This document shows, piece by piece, positions 1 to 5,025 of a stretch of DNA of 5,025 bases. This DNA is from an uncultured Gemmatimonadota bacterium (GTDB taxonomy: Bacteria > Gemmatimonadota > Gemmatimonadetes > Gemmatimonadales > GWC2-71-9). The stretch's first letter is position 1. The number at the start of each line of letters is the position of its first letter. The position numbers were made by a program, and so were the translations under genes. The stretch lies in NCBI GenBank assembly GCA_946479805.1, contig CAMLHP010000155.1, positions 1 through 5,025 on the forward strand, in the 5' to 3' direction. Below the pieces are notes generated by a model. The model saw only the letters and a program-made list of their open reading frames with translations, was not told the origin of the DNA and searched no databases.

Positions 1-15
1 GACCTGAATCAGCGG

Positions 16-50
16 GGCGGAAGCCTTCCGCCGTGGCCCGCTACACGGGC
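16..50. repeat. Two adjacent GC-rich hairpins, possible terminator of an upstream gene
   Basis: The first hairpin pairs 16-22 (GGCGGAA) with 26-32 (TTCCGCC) around a three-base loop. The second pairs 36-40 (GCCCG) with 46-50 (CGGGC) around a five-base loop. Neither is followed by a T-run, so neither is a textbook intrinsic terminator. The pair resembles the tandem hairpins after the acetyltransferase gene at 3358-3401, which suggests 3'-end structures, perhaps of a gene ending just left of the window. I translated positions 1-235 on the plus strand and scanned the minus strand and recognised no protein. A further bulged stem (165-172 with 181-189) lies closer to the next gene. Confidence 0.3.
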
Positions 51-235
51 GGCCCTTCGACGCGGCAGCGCGCAAGGTGCCGTTCGCGGATCAGGCTGCA
101 AGTGCGGCCAGCCGCGGCCGTCGAATGGGAGTTGGGGGCGAGCGGCTAAGGAACATTCGATCGTGCGGGCGCGGGCCTGAGCGCCCCGCAGCTGAAGCCC
201 ACTTCGTTCGTCAGGCCGAAGCCGGAGAACCTTGA

Positions 236-673
236 ATGCGGCTTTGGACCTTGCACCCGAAGTATCTCGACGCCCGCGGACTCGTGGCGCTGTGGCGCGA
301 AGCGCTGCTCGCGCGAGCGGTGCTCCGTGGCGAGACGACGGGCTATCGTCATCATCCCCAACTGGCGCGGTTCCGGGCGCAGGCGCGCCCGGTCGGCCTG
401 CTCAATCTGTACCTGGCCGAAGTGCATGCGGAGGCCAGTCGCCGGGGATACGCCTTCGATGCCCGCAAGCTGGGGCGGGTTGGCGAGCGTCAGCGGATTG
501 CGGAAACGACGGGGCAACTGGCTGCCGAGTGGGCGCATCTCTTGCGCAAGCTCGAGCAGCGGGCACCGGACCGCTACACGCAATTGACCACTGTGCGTCG
601 CCCGCTGCCGCATCCTTTGTTTCGCCTGGTTCCAGGCGAGGTGCGGACCTGGGAACGAAGCGCATTTCGTTAG
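236..673 (+). CDS. Pyrimidine dimer DNA glycosylase / endonuclease V family protein (Pyr_excise)
   Basis: This 145-residue cytoplasmic protein matches the bacterial branch of the T4 endonuclease V (DenV) family. Characterised members cut the glycosyl bond at UV-induced cyclobutane pyrimidine dimers and then nick the abasic site, starting base-excision repair. Visible family features are an N-terminus reading MRLWTLHPKYLD, then GLVALWREALLA (15-26) with Glu22 after Arg21, which lines up with the catalytic Glu23 of T4 DenV. A HHPQLARF block (39-46) and a C-terminal PHPLFR...PGEVRTWE (125-140) follow. Length is normal for the family. The ATG at 236 is preceded by GGAG at 224-227 with an eight-base spacer, and conserved residues begin at Met1, so this start is secure. 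It stands alone on this strand and converges on the hydrolase gene. Family membership is clear; activity on dimers is inferred, since this branch is distant from T4 DenV and residue 2 is Arg rather than Thr. Confidence 0.87.
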   Translation: MRLWTLHPKYLDARGLVALWREALLARAVLRGETTGYRHHPQLARFRAQARPVGLLNLYLAEVHAEASRRGYAFDARKLGRVGERQRIAETTGQLAAEWAHLLRKLEQRAPDRYTQLTTVRRPLPHPLFRLVPGEVRTWERSAFR

Positions 674-695
674 CCCACCCCCGCCGTCCAGCTGT

Positions 696-1538
696 CTACG
701 GCCTGGCGTCCAGAAAGTCGTTCACCATGGGGACGATGTTGGCCATGCGCTCCATCAGCGTCACATGGGTGGTGTTGGGCAGGATGGCCAGGCGCGATGC
801 GGTGCGCGGCCCCATGTCGCCGTGGGTCTCGCCGCCCTTCAGCCGGAACATCTCGGCCACATGCTGAAGCAGAATGCCATCGGCATCTCCATGGATGAAG
901 AACATGGGTGCGGTGGTCGACCGAAGCTGATCCGCAGTCAAGTCCCTGGGATCCGAGACCACCCGCCTCACGAACTTCGCAAACGAGTCTGGAGTCGGGC
1001 TGAGACGCTTGTACTCGCTCTCGATGGGAGAGCCTTCGAAGGCTTCTGCCGTGATGCCCGCAATCGCGTCAGCTGCTCCTGGGACCATGCCGTCAGAGGA
1101 AAATGTTGACGAAATGATCACGGCCCTCCGCACCTTGTCTGGATGCCGCACGGCAACCTGCATCGCTACGCCACCGCCCATGCTGTATCCGATGAGGTCC
1201 GCCCGGGGAATCTTGAGATACTCGAGCAGCGCCGCGACGTCATCGGCGTTGTTCTCGTCATTGAGGCCTCGTGGAATATCCGCGGTCCTCCCGTGACCCT
1301 GCATCTCGACGGCAATGACTTTCCGAGTTTTGGAGAGTTCGCTGATCCACCCTTCCCAGTTGCTGGTGATGGTCATGAACGCACCGTGAAGCAGCACCAC
1401 CGGCTCGCCGCTGCCGTGGACTTCGTAGTACATCCTGAGTCCGTTGACTGGCGCATAGCCGGTCACTGGGCCCCGCTGCGCCGACAAGCCGGTAGTTGCC
1501 ATTGTCATCGCCATTGCCAGGAAAAGTGAGATCCGCAT
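696..1538 (-). CDS. Exported alpha/beta hydrolase
   Basis: A 280-residue alpha/beta-hydrolase-fold protein, third gene of the arsR operon. Numbering from the chosen ATG, residues 1-20 form a signal peptide ([20 protein letters not shown]), with likely cleavage before QRG, so it should act in the periplasm or outside the cell. The fold signature is intact: VVLLHGAF (47-54, oxyanion-hole HG), the nucleophile elbow GYSMGG with Ser119, HGDADG with Asp220 the probable acid, and TTHV with His258 as the catalytic base. The family covers esterases, lactonases, epoxide hydrolases and dehalogenases; the substrate cannot be read from the sequence. A TTG in the same frame at 1553 could add five residues, but the only good Shine-Dalgarno (GAGG, 1548-1551) overlaps it and fits the ATG at 1538. 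It begins 32 bases after the SRPBCC gene ends, and its stop is 22 bases from the converging glycosylase gene. One 60-base line counted by hand here (1081-1140) is 55% GC, against 70% for a line of the protease gene, so local composition differs. Confidence 0.9.
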   Translation of the reverse strand: MRISLFLAMAMTMATTGLSAQRGPVTGYAPVNGLRMYYEVHGSGEPVVLLHGAFMTITSNWEGWISELSKTRKVIAVEMQGHGRTADIPRGLNDENNADDVAALLEYLKIPRADLIGYSMGGGVAMQVAVRHPDKVRRAVIISSTFSSDGMVPGAADAIAGITAEAFEGSPIESEYKRLSPTPDSFAKFVRRVVSDPRDLTADQLRSTTAPMFFIHGDADGILLQHVAEMFRLKGGETHGDMGPRTASRLAILPNTTHVTLMERMANIVPMVNDFLDARP

Positions 1539-1547
1539 TCTGGTATG

Positions 1548-1551
1548 CCTC
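1548..1551 (-). promoter_or_regulatory. Ribosome binding site deciding the hydrolase start
   Basis: GAGG on the minus strand, nine bases before the ATG at 1538. It overlaps the alternative TTG start at 1553, which has no Shine-Dalgarno of its own, so the ATG is favoured. The downstream start also leaves a compact, typical signal peptide. Confidence 0.6.
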
Positions 1552-1570
1552 AATTTGTCGACTGATGTCG

Positions 1571-2074
1571 TCAGTTGGTAAGAGTCGCGAGCAGCTCGTC
1601 CAGCTGGTCGAACGTCTCGGCCATCGCTTCGGCCGCTCCGGTGCCGGCGGCGTCGAGCGATTCCTTTGAGGGATGGGTCTCGCGCAGGACCACCAGCGTC
1701 TTGCCGCCCCTCTCTTCGAAAGTCACCGTGGTGACAGGCCCGCCCTCACCACCTTCCTCATTGGTCCACGCCAGGCGAGTATGCGGCTTCACTTCGAGAT
1801 ACGTGCCGAAGAACGCCATCGGCTCGGGGTCAAAGTCGAACACCAGTCGGTACTTGCCTCCGACCCGAGCATCTAGCTCGCAGGACAGCAGGGTCATTCC
1901 CAGCGACCTGGGCACCCACCAGCGCTTGAACAGCTCTGCGTCGGTAAACGCCTCGAACACCAGGCGCGCTGGACCATTGATGGTCCGTGTGACAACCACC
2001 TCGCGATCCGACTGCCGTTCCACCGTGGTCCGATTTTTCACGGGGCCGGCCTCACTTTCGGTTTCTGCGTTCAT
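1571..2074 (-). CDS. SRPBCC / AHSA1-domain protein
   Basis: A 167-residue protein of the START-like SRPBCC superfamily, in the group named after the activator of Hsp90 ATPase (AHSA1). These small helix-grip proteins bind hydrophobic ligands in a deep cavity; most bacterial members have no known ligand. Numbering from the chosen ATG, features are [19 protein letters not shown] (27-45), FKRWW (49-53), [12 protein letters not shown] (65-76), FFGTYLEV (88-95), RLAWT (100-104) and the closing amphipathic helix from about residue 147 ([19 protein letters not shown]). No signal peptide is visible, so it should be cytoplasmic. A start at 2101 is possible, but AAAGGA at 2083-2088 sits eight bases before the ATG at 2074. 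That start lies inside the end of arsR, giving a 23-base overlap and probable translational coupling. Pairing with a non-metal ArsR regulator is a recurrent arrangement in bacteria. Domain assignment is firm; role is unknown. Confidence 0.9.
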   Translation of the reverse strand: MNAETESEAGPVKNRTTVERQSDREVVVTRTINGPARLVFEAFTDAELFKRWWVPRSLGMTLLSCELDARVGGKYRLVFDFDPEPMAFFGTYLEVKPHTRLAWTNEEGGEGGPVTTVTFEERGGKTLVVLRETHPSKESLDAAGTGAAEAMAETFDQLDELLATLTN

Positions 2075-2417
2075 CGCCCTGTTCCTTTCGCTTGAGTTCA
2101 TCGAGGAGCTTGTCGAGTTCGTCGAAGCGTGCGTCCCACAGCTCGCGGTAACCTGCGAGCCACGCCGACTCGGCCTCCAGCCGGCGCGGGCCCAGCTGGC
2201 AGGTCCGCACCCGCCCGATCTTCCTGGTGGTTACCAGCCCAGTCCGCTCCAGGACAGCGACGTGCTTCTTCATGCCGGTGAGAGTCATCTGGAACTTGCC
2301 GGCAAGCTCGGTAATTGAAGCGTCCGCCGTCCCGAGTCGCTCCAGAATGCCCCGCCGGGTGGCGTCGGAAAGCGCGGCGAACGAGGCGTCCAGGTGGGCT
2401 TGTTGATAGTGAACCAT
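2052..2417 (-). CDS. ArsR-family winged-helix transcriptional repressor
   Basis: A 121-residue DNA-binding regulator and first gene of a three-gene operon. The order is FAALSDATRRGILERL (13-28), the ArsR-type first helices; SITELAGKF (34-42); the recognition helix around MTLTGMKKHVAVLERTGLV (44-62); and the wing TTRKIGRVRTCQL (63-75). A long C-terminal helical tail (80-112) probably dimerises. The ELCVCDL-type metal-binding motif of ArsR/SmtB sensors is absent and there is a single Cys (73), so metal sensing at that site is unlikely. The protein belongs to the class repeatedly found beside SRPBCC/AHSA1 genes. I chose the ATG at 2417 because M-V-x-Y is the usual beginning of this class. The frame stays open far upstream, to 2894, but that would run through the promoter and the divergent acetyltransferase gene. 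No Shine-Dalgarno precedes the ATG; the promoter position suggests a leaderless transcript. The last 23 bases overlap the SRPBCC gene. Confidence 0.9.
   Translation of the reverse strand: MVHYQQAHLDASFAALSDATRRGILERLGTADASITELAGKFQMTLTGMKKHVAVLERTGLVTTRKIGRVRTCQLGPRRLEAESAWLAGYRELWDARFDELDKLLDELKRKEQGDERRNRK
2083..2088 (-). promoter_or_regulatory. Ribosome binding site of the SRPBCC gene, inside arsR
   Basis: AAAGGA on the minus strand, eight bases before the ATG at 2074 and within the last codons of arsR. It selects this ATG over the in-frame one at 2101. It also implies that ribosomes finishing arsR pass through the next gene's initiation site. Confidence 0.6.
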
Positions 2418-2429
2418 ACGGTTCAGTAT
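2406..2429. promoter_or_regulatory. Candidate ArsR operator: 24-base imperfect palindrome
   Basis: The sequence has the form ATA-x-TGAACC-x-TA-x-GGTTCA-x-TAT, and 10 of the 12 base pairs across the dyad match. Its centre (2417/2418) falls at the A of the arsR start codon. It covers most of the predicted -10 box of the operon promoter. The TGAA...TTCA core and 12-2-12 geometry are what is known for ArsR/SmtB-family operators. Binding here would block RNA polymerase and give autorepression of arsR, the SRPBCC gene and the hydrolase gene. It stands out as AT-rich in GC-rich surroundings. I noticed no second copy of the TGAACC/GGTTCA pattern in the window. Confidence 0.65.
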
Positions 2430-2453
2430 ATAGTGCCGGCGGACGGGGCGCAA
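2425..2453 (-). promoter_or_regulatory. Operon promoter, probably giving a leaderless arsR mRNA
   Basis: On the minus strand, TATACT (2425-2430) matches the sigma-70 -10 consensus at five of six bases. TTGCGC (2448-2453) supplies the TTG of a -35 box at the ideal 17-base spacing. The arsR ATG begins eight bases downstream of the -10, where the transcript should start, so the mRNA would have essentially no leader. That agrees with the lack of a Shine-Dalgarno. The palindromic operator overlaps the -10. Confidence 0.6.
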
Positions 2454-2504
2454 GAGGGAATCCCACTGGCGCCCATCTGGCCCAGGCGGATCTCGCGCCA
2501 CCCA

Positions 2505-2630
2505 CCCCCACTCCCGTCCGCGCTTCTCCGGCTTCACCAGCCGGCGCTGTTCCAGCACCGCCAGGTGCTGCACGAACGATGGGAGCGCCATGTCGAACGG
2601 CGCCGCCAGCTCGCTGACCGTGGGCGAGAA
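2505..2630 (-). pseudogene. Remnant of a second ArsR-family regulator (helix-turn-helix core only)
   Basis: Translated on the minus strand this stretch contains VSELAAPFDMALPSFVQHL followed by AVLEQRRLVKPEKRGR, a clear ArsR-type helix-turn-helix plus the start of the wing. Aligned by hand with the intact ArsR downstream, 16 of 40 positions are identical, including ELA, the F and M before the recognition helix, H, AVLE, LV, K and GR. The conserved first part (FAALxDxTRRxIL) is missing in the two minus-strand frames read as open here and in the third, which is broken by stops. The C-terminal dimerisation helix is also missing. It is in the same frame as the intact arsR, about 90 bases upstream. 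The best reading is a decayed paralogue or the debris of a regulator replacement. A less likely alternative is a longer two-helix-turn-helix regulator from an upstream start, which the intervening promoter and operator argue against. Confidence 0.6.
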
Positions 2631-2710
2631 CCCTGAGCCCCGCCTATCTTCCCGGCAATCACTGCAGCGGACCAGGAGCGGAGCATCGGCCGGCAAGGCA
2701 TGGAGTTGGT

Positions 2711-3355
2711 ATGGACGAGGACAGCCCTGAAGCCATTCGGCCGTTTGGAGCAGGAAGCCGGCTTCCCCGCTCTGAACGCGAGCGCATGCTGGCCGGTGAG
2801 TTCTACGACTCCCGGGACCCGGAACTCCTCGCCCTCGCACATTGCGCGCGCGAGCAACTGGCCCGGTTCGCCGCGACGCCGTCGACCGATGCACCGGCCC
2901 GCCGTCGCGTCCTGGAGCGCCTCCTGGGCGAGGTCGGCGAGGGTGTCTGGATCGAGCCGCCGTTCTTCTGCGACTATGGGGCCCACACCTGGATCGGTCC
3001 CCAGTCGTTCGTGAACGTCAATTGCGTCTTCCTGGATGCGGCTGAAATCCGGATCGGCGCCAATGTCCTCATCGGCCCCGGCGTGCAGCTGCTCACAGTG
3101 TCCCACCCGCTCCGTGCTCCCGATCGCATAGTTCCGACCTCACCCGACTATCCGGCAACCGCGCCATACCGCACCCAGGCGCTCCCCATCACCATCGGCG
3201 ATCGGGTGTGGCTCGGCGCCGGCTCGATAGTCCTTCCGGGAGTTACCATCGGCGCTGGCACCACCATCGGCGCCGGCAGCCTGGTGACGGCGGATGTCCC
3301 GTCCAACTGCCTCGCCTTCGGGCAGCCCTGCCGGATGCAGCGCGAACTCTATTAG
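2711..3355 (+). CDS. Sugar O-acetyltransferase of the LacA / Maa / NodL family (left-handed beta-helix)
   Basis: A 214-residue cytoplasmic acetyltransferase that would transfer acetyl from acetyl-CoA to a hydroxyl of a sugar or related acceptor. The family N-terminal helical region appears as MLAGEFYDSRDPEL (26-39). It is followed by FFCDYGAHTWIGPQSFVNVNCVFLD (85-109, beginning of the hexapeptide repeats), IRIGANVLIGPGVQLL (113-128), and SHP with catalytic His132. After an external loop (about 134-158) the coils resume as ITIGDRVWLGAGSIVLPGVTIGAG (160-183), and the protein closes with GxPCR (205-208). Functional enzymes are trimers. GGAG at 2702-2705 lies five bases before the ATG at 2711. 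This start gives about 25 residues ahead of the point where many relatives begin (the Met at 2786). It is divergent from the arsR operon and followed two bases after its stop by a strong hairpin. The acceptor sugar cannot be told, so no gene symbol is given. Confidence 0.9.
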   Translation: MDEDSPEAIRPFGAGSRLPRSERERMLAGEFYDSRDPELLALAHCAREQLARFAATPSTDAPARRRVLERLLGEVGEGVWIEPPFFCDYGAHTWIGPQSFVNVNCVFLDAAEIRIGANVLIGPGVQLLTVSHPLRAPDRIVPTSPDYPATAPYRTQALPITIGDRVWLGAGSIVLPGVTIGAGTTIGAGSLVTADVPSNCLAFGQPCRMQRELY

Positions 3356-3357
3356 GT

Positions 3358-3373
3358 GCGGCCGGAAGGCCGC
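3358..3373 (+). terminator. Hairpin directly after the acetyltransferase gene
   Basis: GCGGCC (3358-3363) pairs perfectly with GGCCGC (3368-3373) around GGAA, a stable GNRA-type tetraloop. It begins two bases after the TAG at 3353-3355. There is no T-run, so it may act as a 3'-end stabiliser or as part of a terminator together with the next hairpin. Confidence 0.45.
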
Positions 3374-3384
3374 CCGGTGAGACA

Positions 3385-3401
3385 GCGGGAGGGTCTCCCG
3401 C
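3385..3401 (+). terminator. Second hairpin after the acetyltransferase gene
   Basis: GCGGGAG (3385-3391) pairs perfectly with CTCCCGC (3395-3401) around a three-base loop (GGT), 11 bases after the first hairpin. It also lacks a T-run. Two strong hairpins in tandem between co-oriented genes suggest that the acetyltransferase and protease genes are separate transcription units. Confidence 0.4.
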
Positions 3402-3550
3402 CGCAGCGTGATGCTCGGCTCCAGCCCCCGCAGAGAGCATGCATCGCGGGCGCGACAACGCCGAGCCGCCGGGCCGCGACCCTCAGCCCCGCCCGTACAT
3501 CCGATTAAATTGAACTGACCCAACTCCTTAGACCCACAGGATCGTGCTGC

Positions 3551-5025
3551 ATGTCCGTGAGATCACTCAATTGGCTCAAGTTCGGCGGCCTGGTAGCGCT
3601 CGCCTTTGCGCTCGGCCTCCTTTTCGCCGGCCTGCTCGACCTCCCCACCCGGGGCATGGCCCAGGAGGTTTCCCGCTCCAGCGCCACCATCCAGCCGGTG
3701 TCGGCACCCGACATCCCCGGCACCTCCAGCCTGACCGACTACAGCAACGCCTTCGCGGCCGTGGCCGAGGCGGTCACGCCCAGCGTCGTGTTCATCCAGT
3801 CGCAGAGCACCGAGTCCCGGGACGAGCAGCCCCGCTTTCCTTTCATTCCGCAGCCCAACGACGACGGCTTCCGCCAGGGTAGCGGGTCCGGTTTCATCGT
3901 CTCGGCCGACGGCTACGTCCTCACCAACAATCACGTAGTCGCCGGCGCCAGCCGCGTCATCGTCCGGCTCAAGGACCAGCGCCAGTTCGACGCCACCGTT
4001 GTGGGCGCCGATCCCAACACCGACATCGCCGTCCTCAAGATCGACGCCAACGGACTGGCTCCCCTCGCACTCGGCAACAGCGACCAGGAGCGCGTGGGCG
4101 AGTGGGTCCTCGCCGTCGGCAATCCCCTGGGCGAGGCCCTCACCTTCAGCGTCACCAGCGGCATCATCAGCGCCAAGGGCCGCGTGCTCGGCGGGCTTCC
4201 CCGCACCGACTACAGCATCACCGACTTCATCCAGACCGACGCCGCCATCAATCCCGGCAATTCCGGCGGCCCCCTGGTCAACGTCCGCGGCGAAGTGATC
4301 GGCATCAACACCGCCATCGCCAGCCAGACCGGCTTCTACTCCGGCTACGGCTTCGCGGTGCCCATCAACCTCGTCAAGAACGTGATGCAGCAACTGATCG
4401 AGGACGGCAGCGTCCACCGCGCCGCGATCGGTGTCGCCATCGCCGAGGCCGGACGCCTCGATGCCGAGGTGGTGGGACTGGACCAGATCACCGGCGTGCT
4501 GGTGAAGAGCCTTCCCGATCCCGAATCTCCCGCGGCCCGCGCCGGCATCAAGCCTGGCGACGTCATCATCGCGGTGGACGGAAAGCCCGTGTCCCGCGTC
4601 GGCCAGTTGCAGCAGGAAATCGGGTTCCGGAAGCCGGGCGACGTGGTGAACATCGAGGTCGCCCGCGAGGGCGGCGAGCGGAAGACCTTCAAGGTTGCGC
4701 TCGAGGCGCTGGTCGAGGAGTCCGCAACCGCAGCAGGACGCGCCGATGAGGCTGAGGCCGAGAGCGCCAGTGGCGGCCCCCGAGGTGCAACCCAGCAGCT
4801 ACTGGGCGCGCGGGTCCAGACCGTGACGCCGCAGCTCGCCCGCCAGCTGGGCGTCGAGCCCGACTTCAAGGGGGTGCTCGTCACCGACATCCAGCGCGGC
4901 GGCCCCGCCTGGGAAGGCGGCCTCACTGCTCCCGGACGCAGCGTCGCCGACGTTATCACAGCGGTCAATGGCGACAAGGTGCGCTCCGAGGCAGAGCTCG
5001 CCACCGCCCTCCGCAAGGCGGGCGA
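3551..5025 (+). CDS. HtrA/DegP-type serine endoprotease, 3' end beyond the window
   Basis: The first 491 residues of a trypsin-fold, PDZ-containing envelope protease/chaperone, which in this family degrades misfolded periplasmic proteins. Residues 9-29 form a hydrophobic export or anchor segment; cleavage after Ala37 (RGMA-QE) is possible. The catalytic triad is complete: His128 in TNNHVV, Asp158 in NTDIAVLK and Ser238 in [12 protein letters not shown]1 spans about 291-385 ([24 protein letters not shown]). An acidic, Ala/Ser/Gly-rich linker (about 388-412) leads into PDZ2 from about 417 ([20 protein letters not shown]), cut by the window edge. The N-terminal loop between the first domain strands is short (about 84-108), unlike the long LA loop of E. 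coli DegP. AGGA at 3538-3541, nine bases before the ATG, supports this start, which also leaves an intact membrane segment. Codons are strongly GC-ending. The gene follows a 195-base gap after the acetyltransferase gene; an AT-rich patch at 3503-3513 may contain its promoter, but I could not find a convincing -35/-10 pair. DegP, DegQ and DegS cannot be separated here, though two PDZ domains argue against DegS. Confidence 0.93.
   Translation, partial: MSVRSLNWLKFGGLVALAFALGLLFAGLLDLPTRGMAQEVSRSSATIQPVSAPDIPGTSSLTDYSNAFAAVAEAVTPSVVFIQSQSTESRDEQPRFPFIPQPNDDGFRQGSGSGFIVSADGYVLTNNHVVAGASRVIVRLKDQRQFDATVVGADPNTDIAVLKIDANGLAPLALGNSDQERVGEWVLAVGNPLGEALTFSVTSGIISAKGRVLGGLPRTDYSITDFIQTDAAINPGNSGGPLVNVRGEVIGINTAIASQTGFYSGYGFAVPINLVKNVMQQLIEDGSVHRAAIGVAIAEAGRLDAEVVGLDQITGVLVKSLPDPESPAARAGIKPGDVIIAVDGKPVSRVGQLQQEIGFRKPGDVVNIEVAREGGERKTFKVALEALVEESATAAGRADEAEAESASGGPRGATQQLLGARVQTVTPQLARQLGVEPDFKGVLVTDIQRGGPAWEGGLTAPGRSVADVITAVNGDKVRSEAELATALRKAG

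Noticed and set aside
1..180. Open frame from the left edge to the TGA at 178-180 as the end of an upstream gene
   Set aside because: The translation has no recognisable family features. The hairpins at 16-50 would lie within it, and in this GC content a 60-codon open stretch is expected by chance.
683..702. Inverted repeat GCCGT/ACGGC between the converging glycosylase and hydrolase genes
   Set aside because: Only five base pairs around a ten-base loop, partly inside the hydrolase coding end, with no T-run on either strand. Too weak to call a bidirectional terminator.
1575..2318. Plus-strand open frame across the SRPBCC and arsR genes
   Set aside because: Ser/Arg/Pro-rich translation with no recognisable domain, antisense to two well-supported genes.
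2622..2650. Possible acetyltransferase promoter with TATCTT at 2645-2650 as -10
   Set aside because: The -10 matches four of six bases, but no acceptable -35 lies 16-18 bases upstream, so the support is too thin.
2418..2894. Upstream extension of arsR to give a 280-residue protein
   Set aside because: The added part crosses the predicted promoter and operator and the divergent acetyltransferase gene. Only the helix-turn-helix remnant within it resembles a protein, and this ArsR class normally starts at the chosen Met.
3503..3513. AT-rich patch (GATTAAATTGA) as the protease promoter
   Set aside because: TTAAAT is a partial -10 match only, and the bases at -35 do not resemble TTGACA. No envelope-stress sigma factor motif was recognised either.
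3563..4417. Long open frame on the minus strand opposite the protease gene
   Set aside because: Its translation is a low-complexity Gly/Ala/Asp/Val string expected from the antisense of GC-ending codons. The plus strand holds an unmistakable HtrA protease with all catalytic residues.

Overview
The window is high-GC bacterial DNA with short intergenic gaps. It looks chromosomal and mostly ordinary: there are no transposases, integrases, tRNA or rRNA genes, CRISPR repeats or phage genes. An HtrA/DegP-type periplasmic protease with a membrane anchor points to a Gram-negative-type (diderm) cell. Its N-terminal style and the GC-rich codon use would suit Gemmatimonadota or a similar high-GC phylum, but that placement is a weak inference from impression alone.

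Layout, left to right. Positions 1-235 hold no recognisable gene, only GC-rich hairpins at 16-50. Positions 236-673 (+) encode a small protein of the pyrimidine-dimer DNA glycosylase / endonuclease V family. It converges, with a 22-base gap, on a three-gene minus-strand operon. Read in its own direction, the operon is an ArsR-family repressor (2417-2052), an SRPBCC/AHSA1-domain protein (2074-1571, overlapping the repressor gene by 23 bases) and an exported alpha/beta hydrolase (1538-696). A 293-base divergent region follows (2418-2710). It holds the operon promoter and the decayed core of a second ArsR-type helix-turn-helix. Next come a LacA/Maa/NodL-type O-acetyltransferase (2711-3355, +), a pair of strong hairpins, and an HtrA/DegP-type protease (from 3551, +) that runs off the right edge inside its second PDZ domain.

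The most informative spot is 2406-2453. An AT-rich 24-base imperfect palindrome of the 12-2-12 type associated with ArsR/SmtB operators covers both a TATACT -10 box and the arsR start codon. The start codon sits where transcription should begin and no Shine-Dalgarno precedes it. The simplest reading is a leaderless, autoregulated ArsR-SRPBCC-hydrolase operon. The repressor lacks the classical metal-binding cysteine motif, so its signal is probably not a metal bound at that site, and it remains unknown. Just upstream, in the same frame, lies the remnant of another ArsR gene, which suggests past duplication or replacement of the regulator.

The other genes appear to be independent housekeeping or stress functions (UV-damage repair, acetylation, envelope protein quality control). 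I see no strong evidence for an entirely new multi-gene system; the operon and its control region are the best candidates for follow-up.
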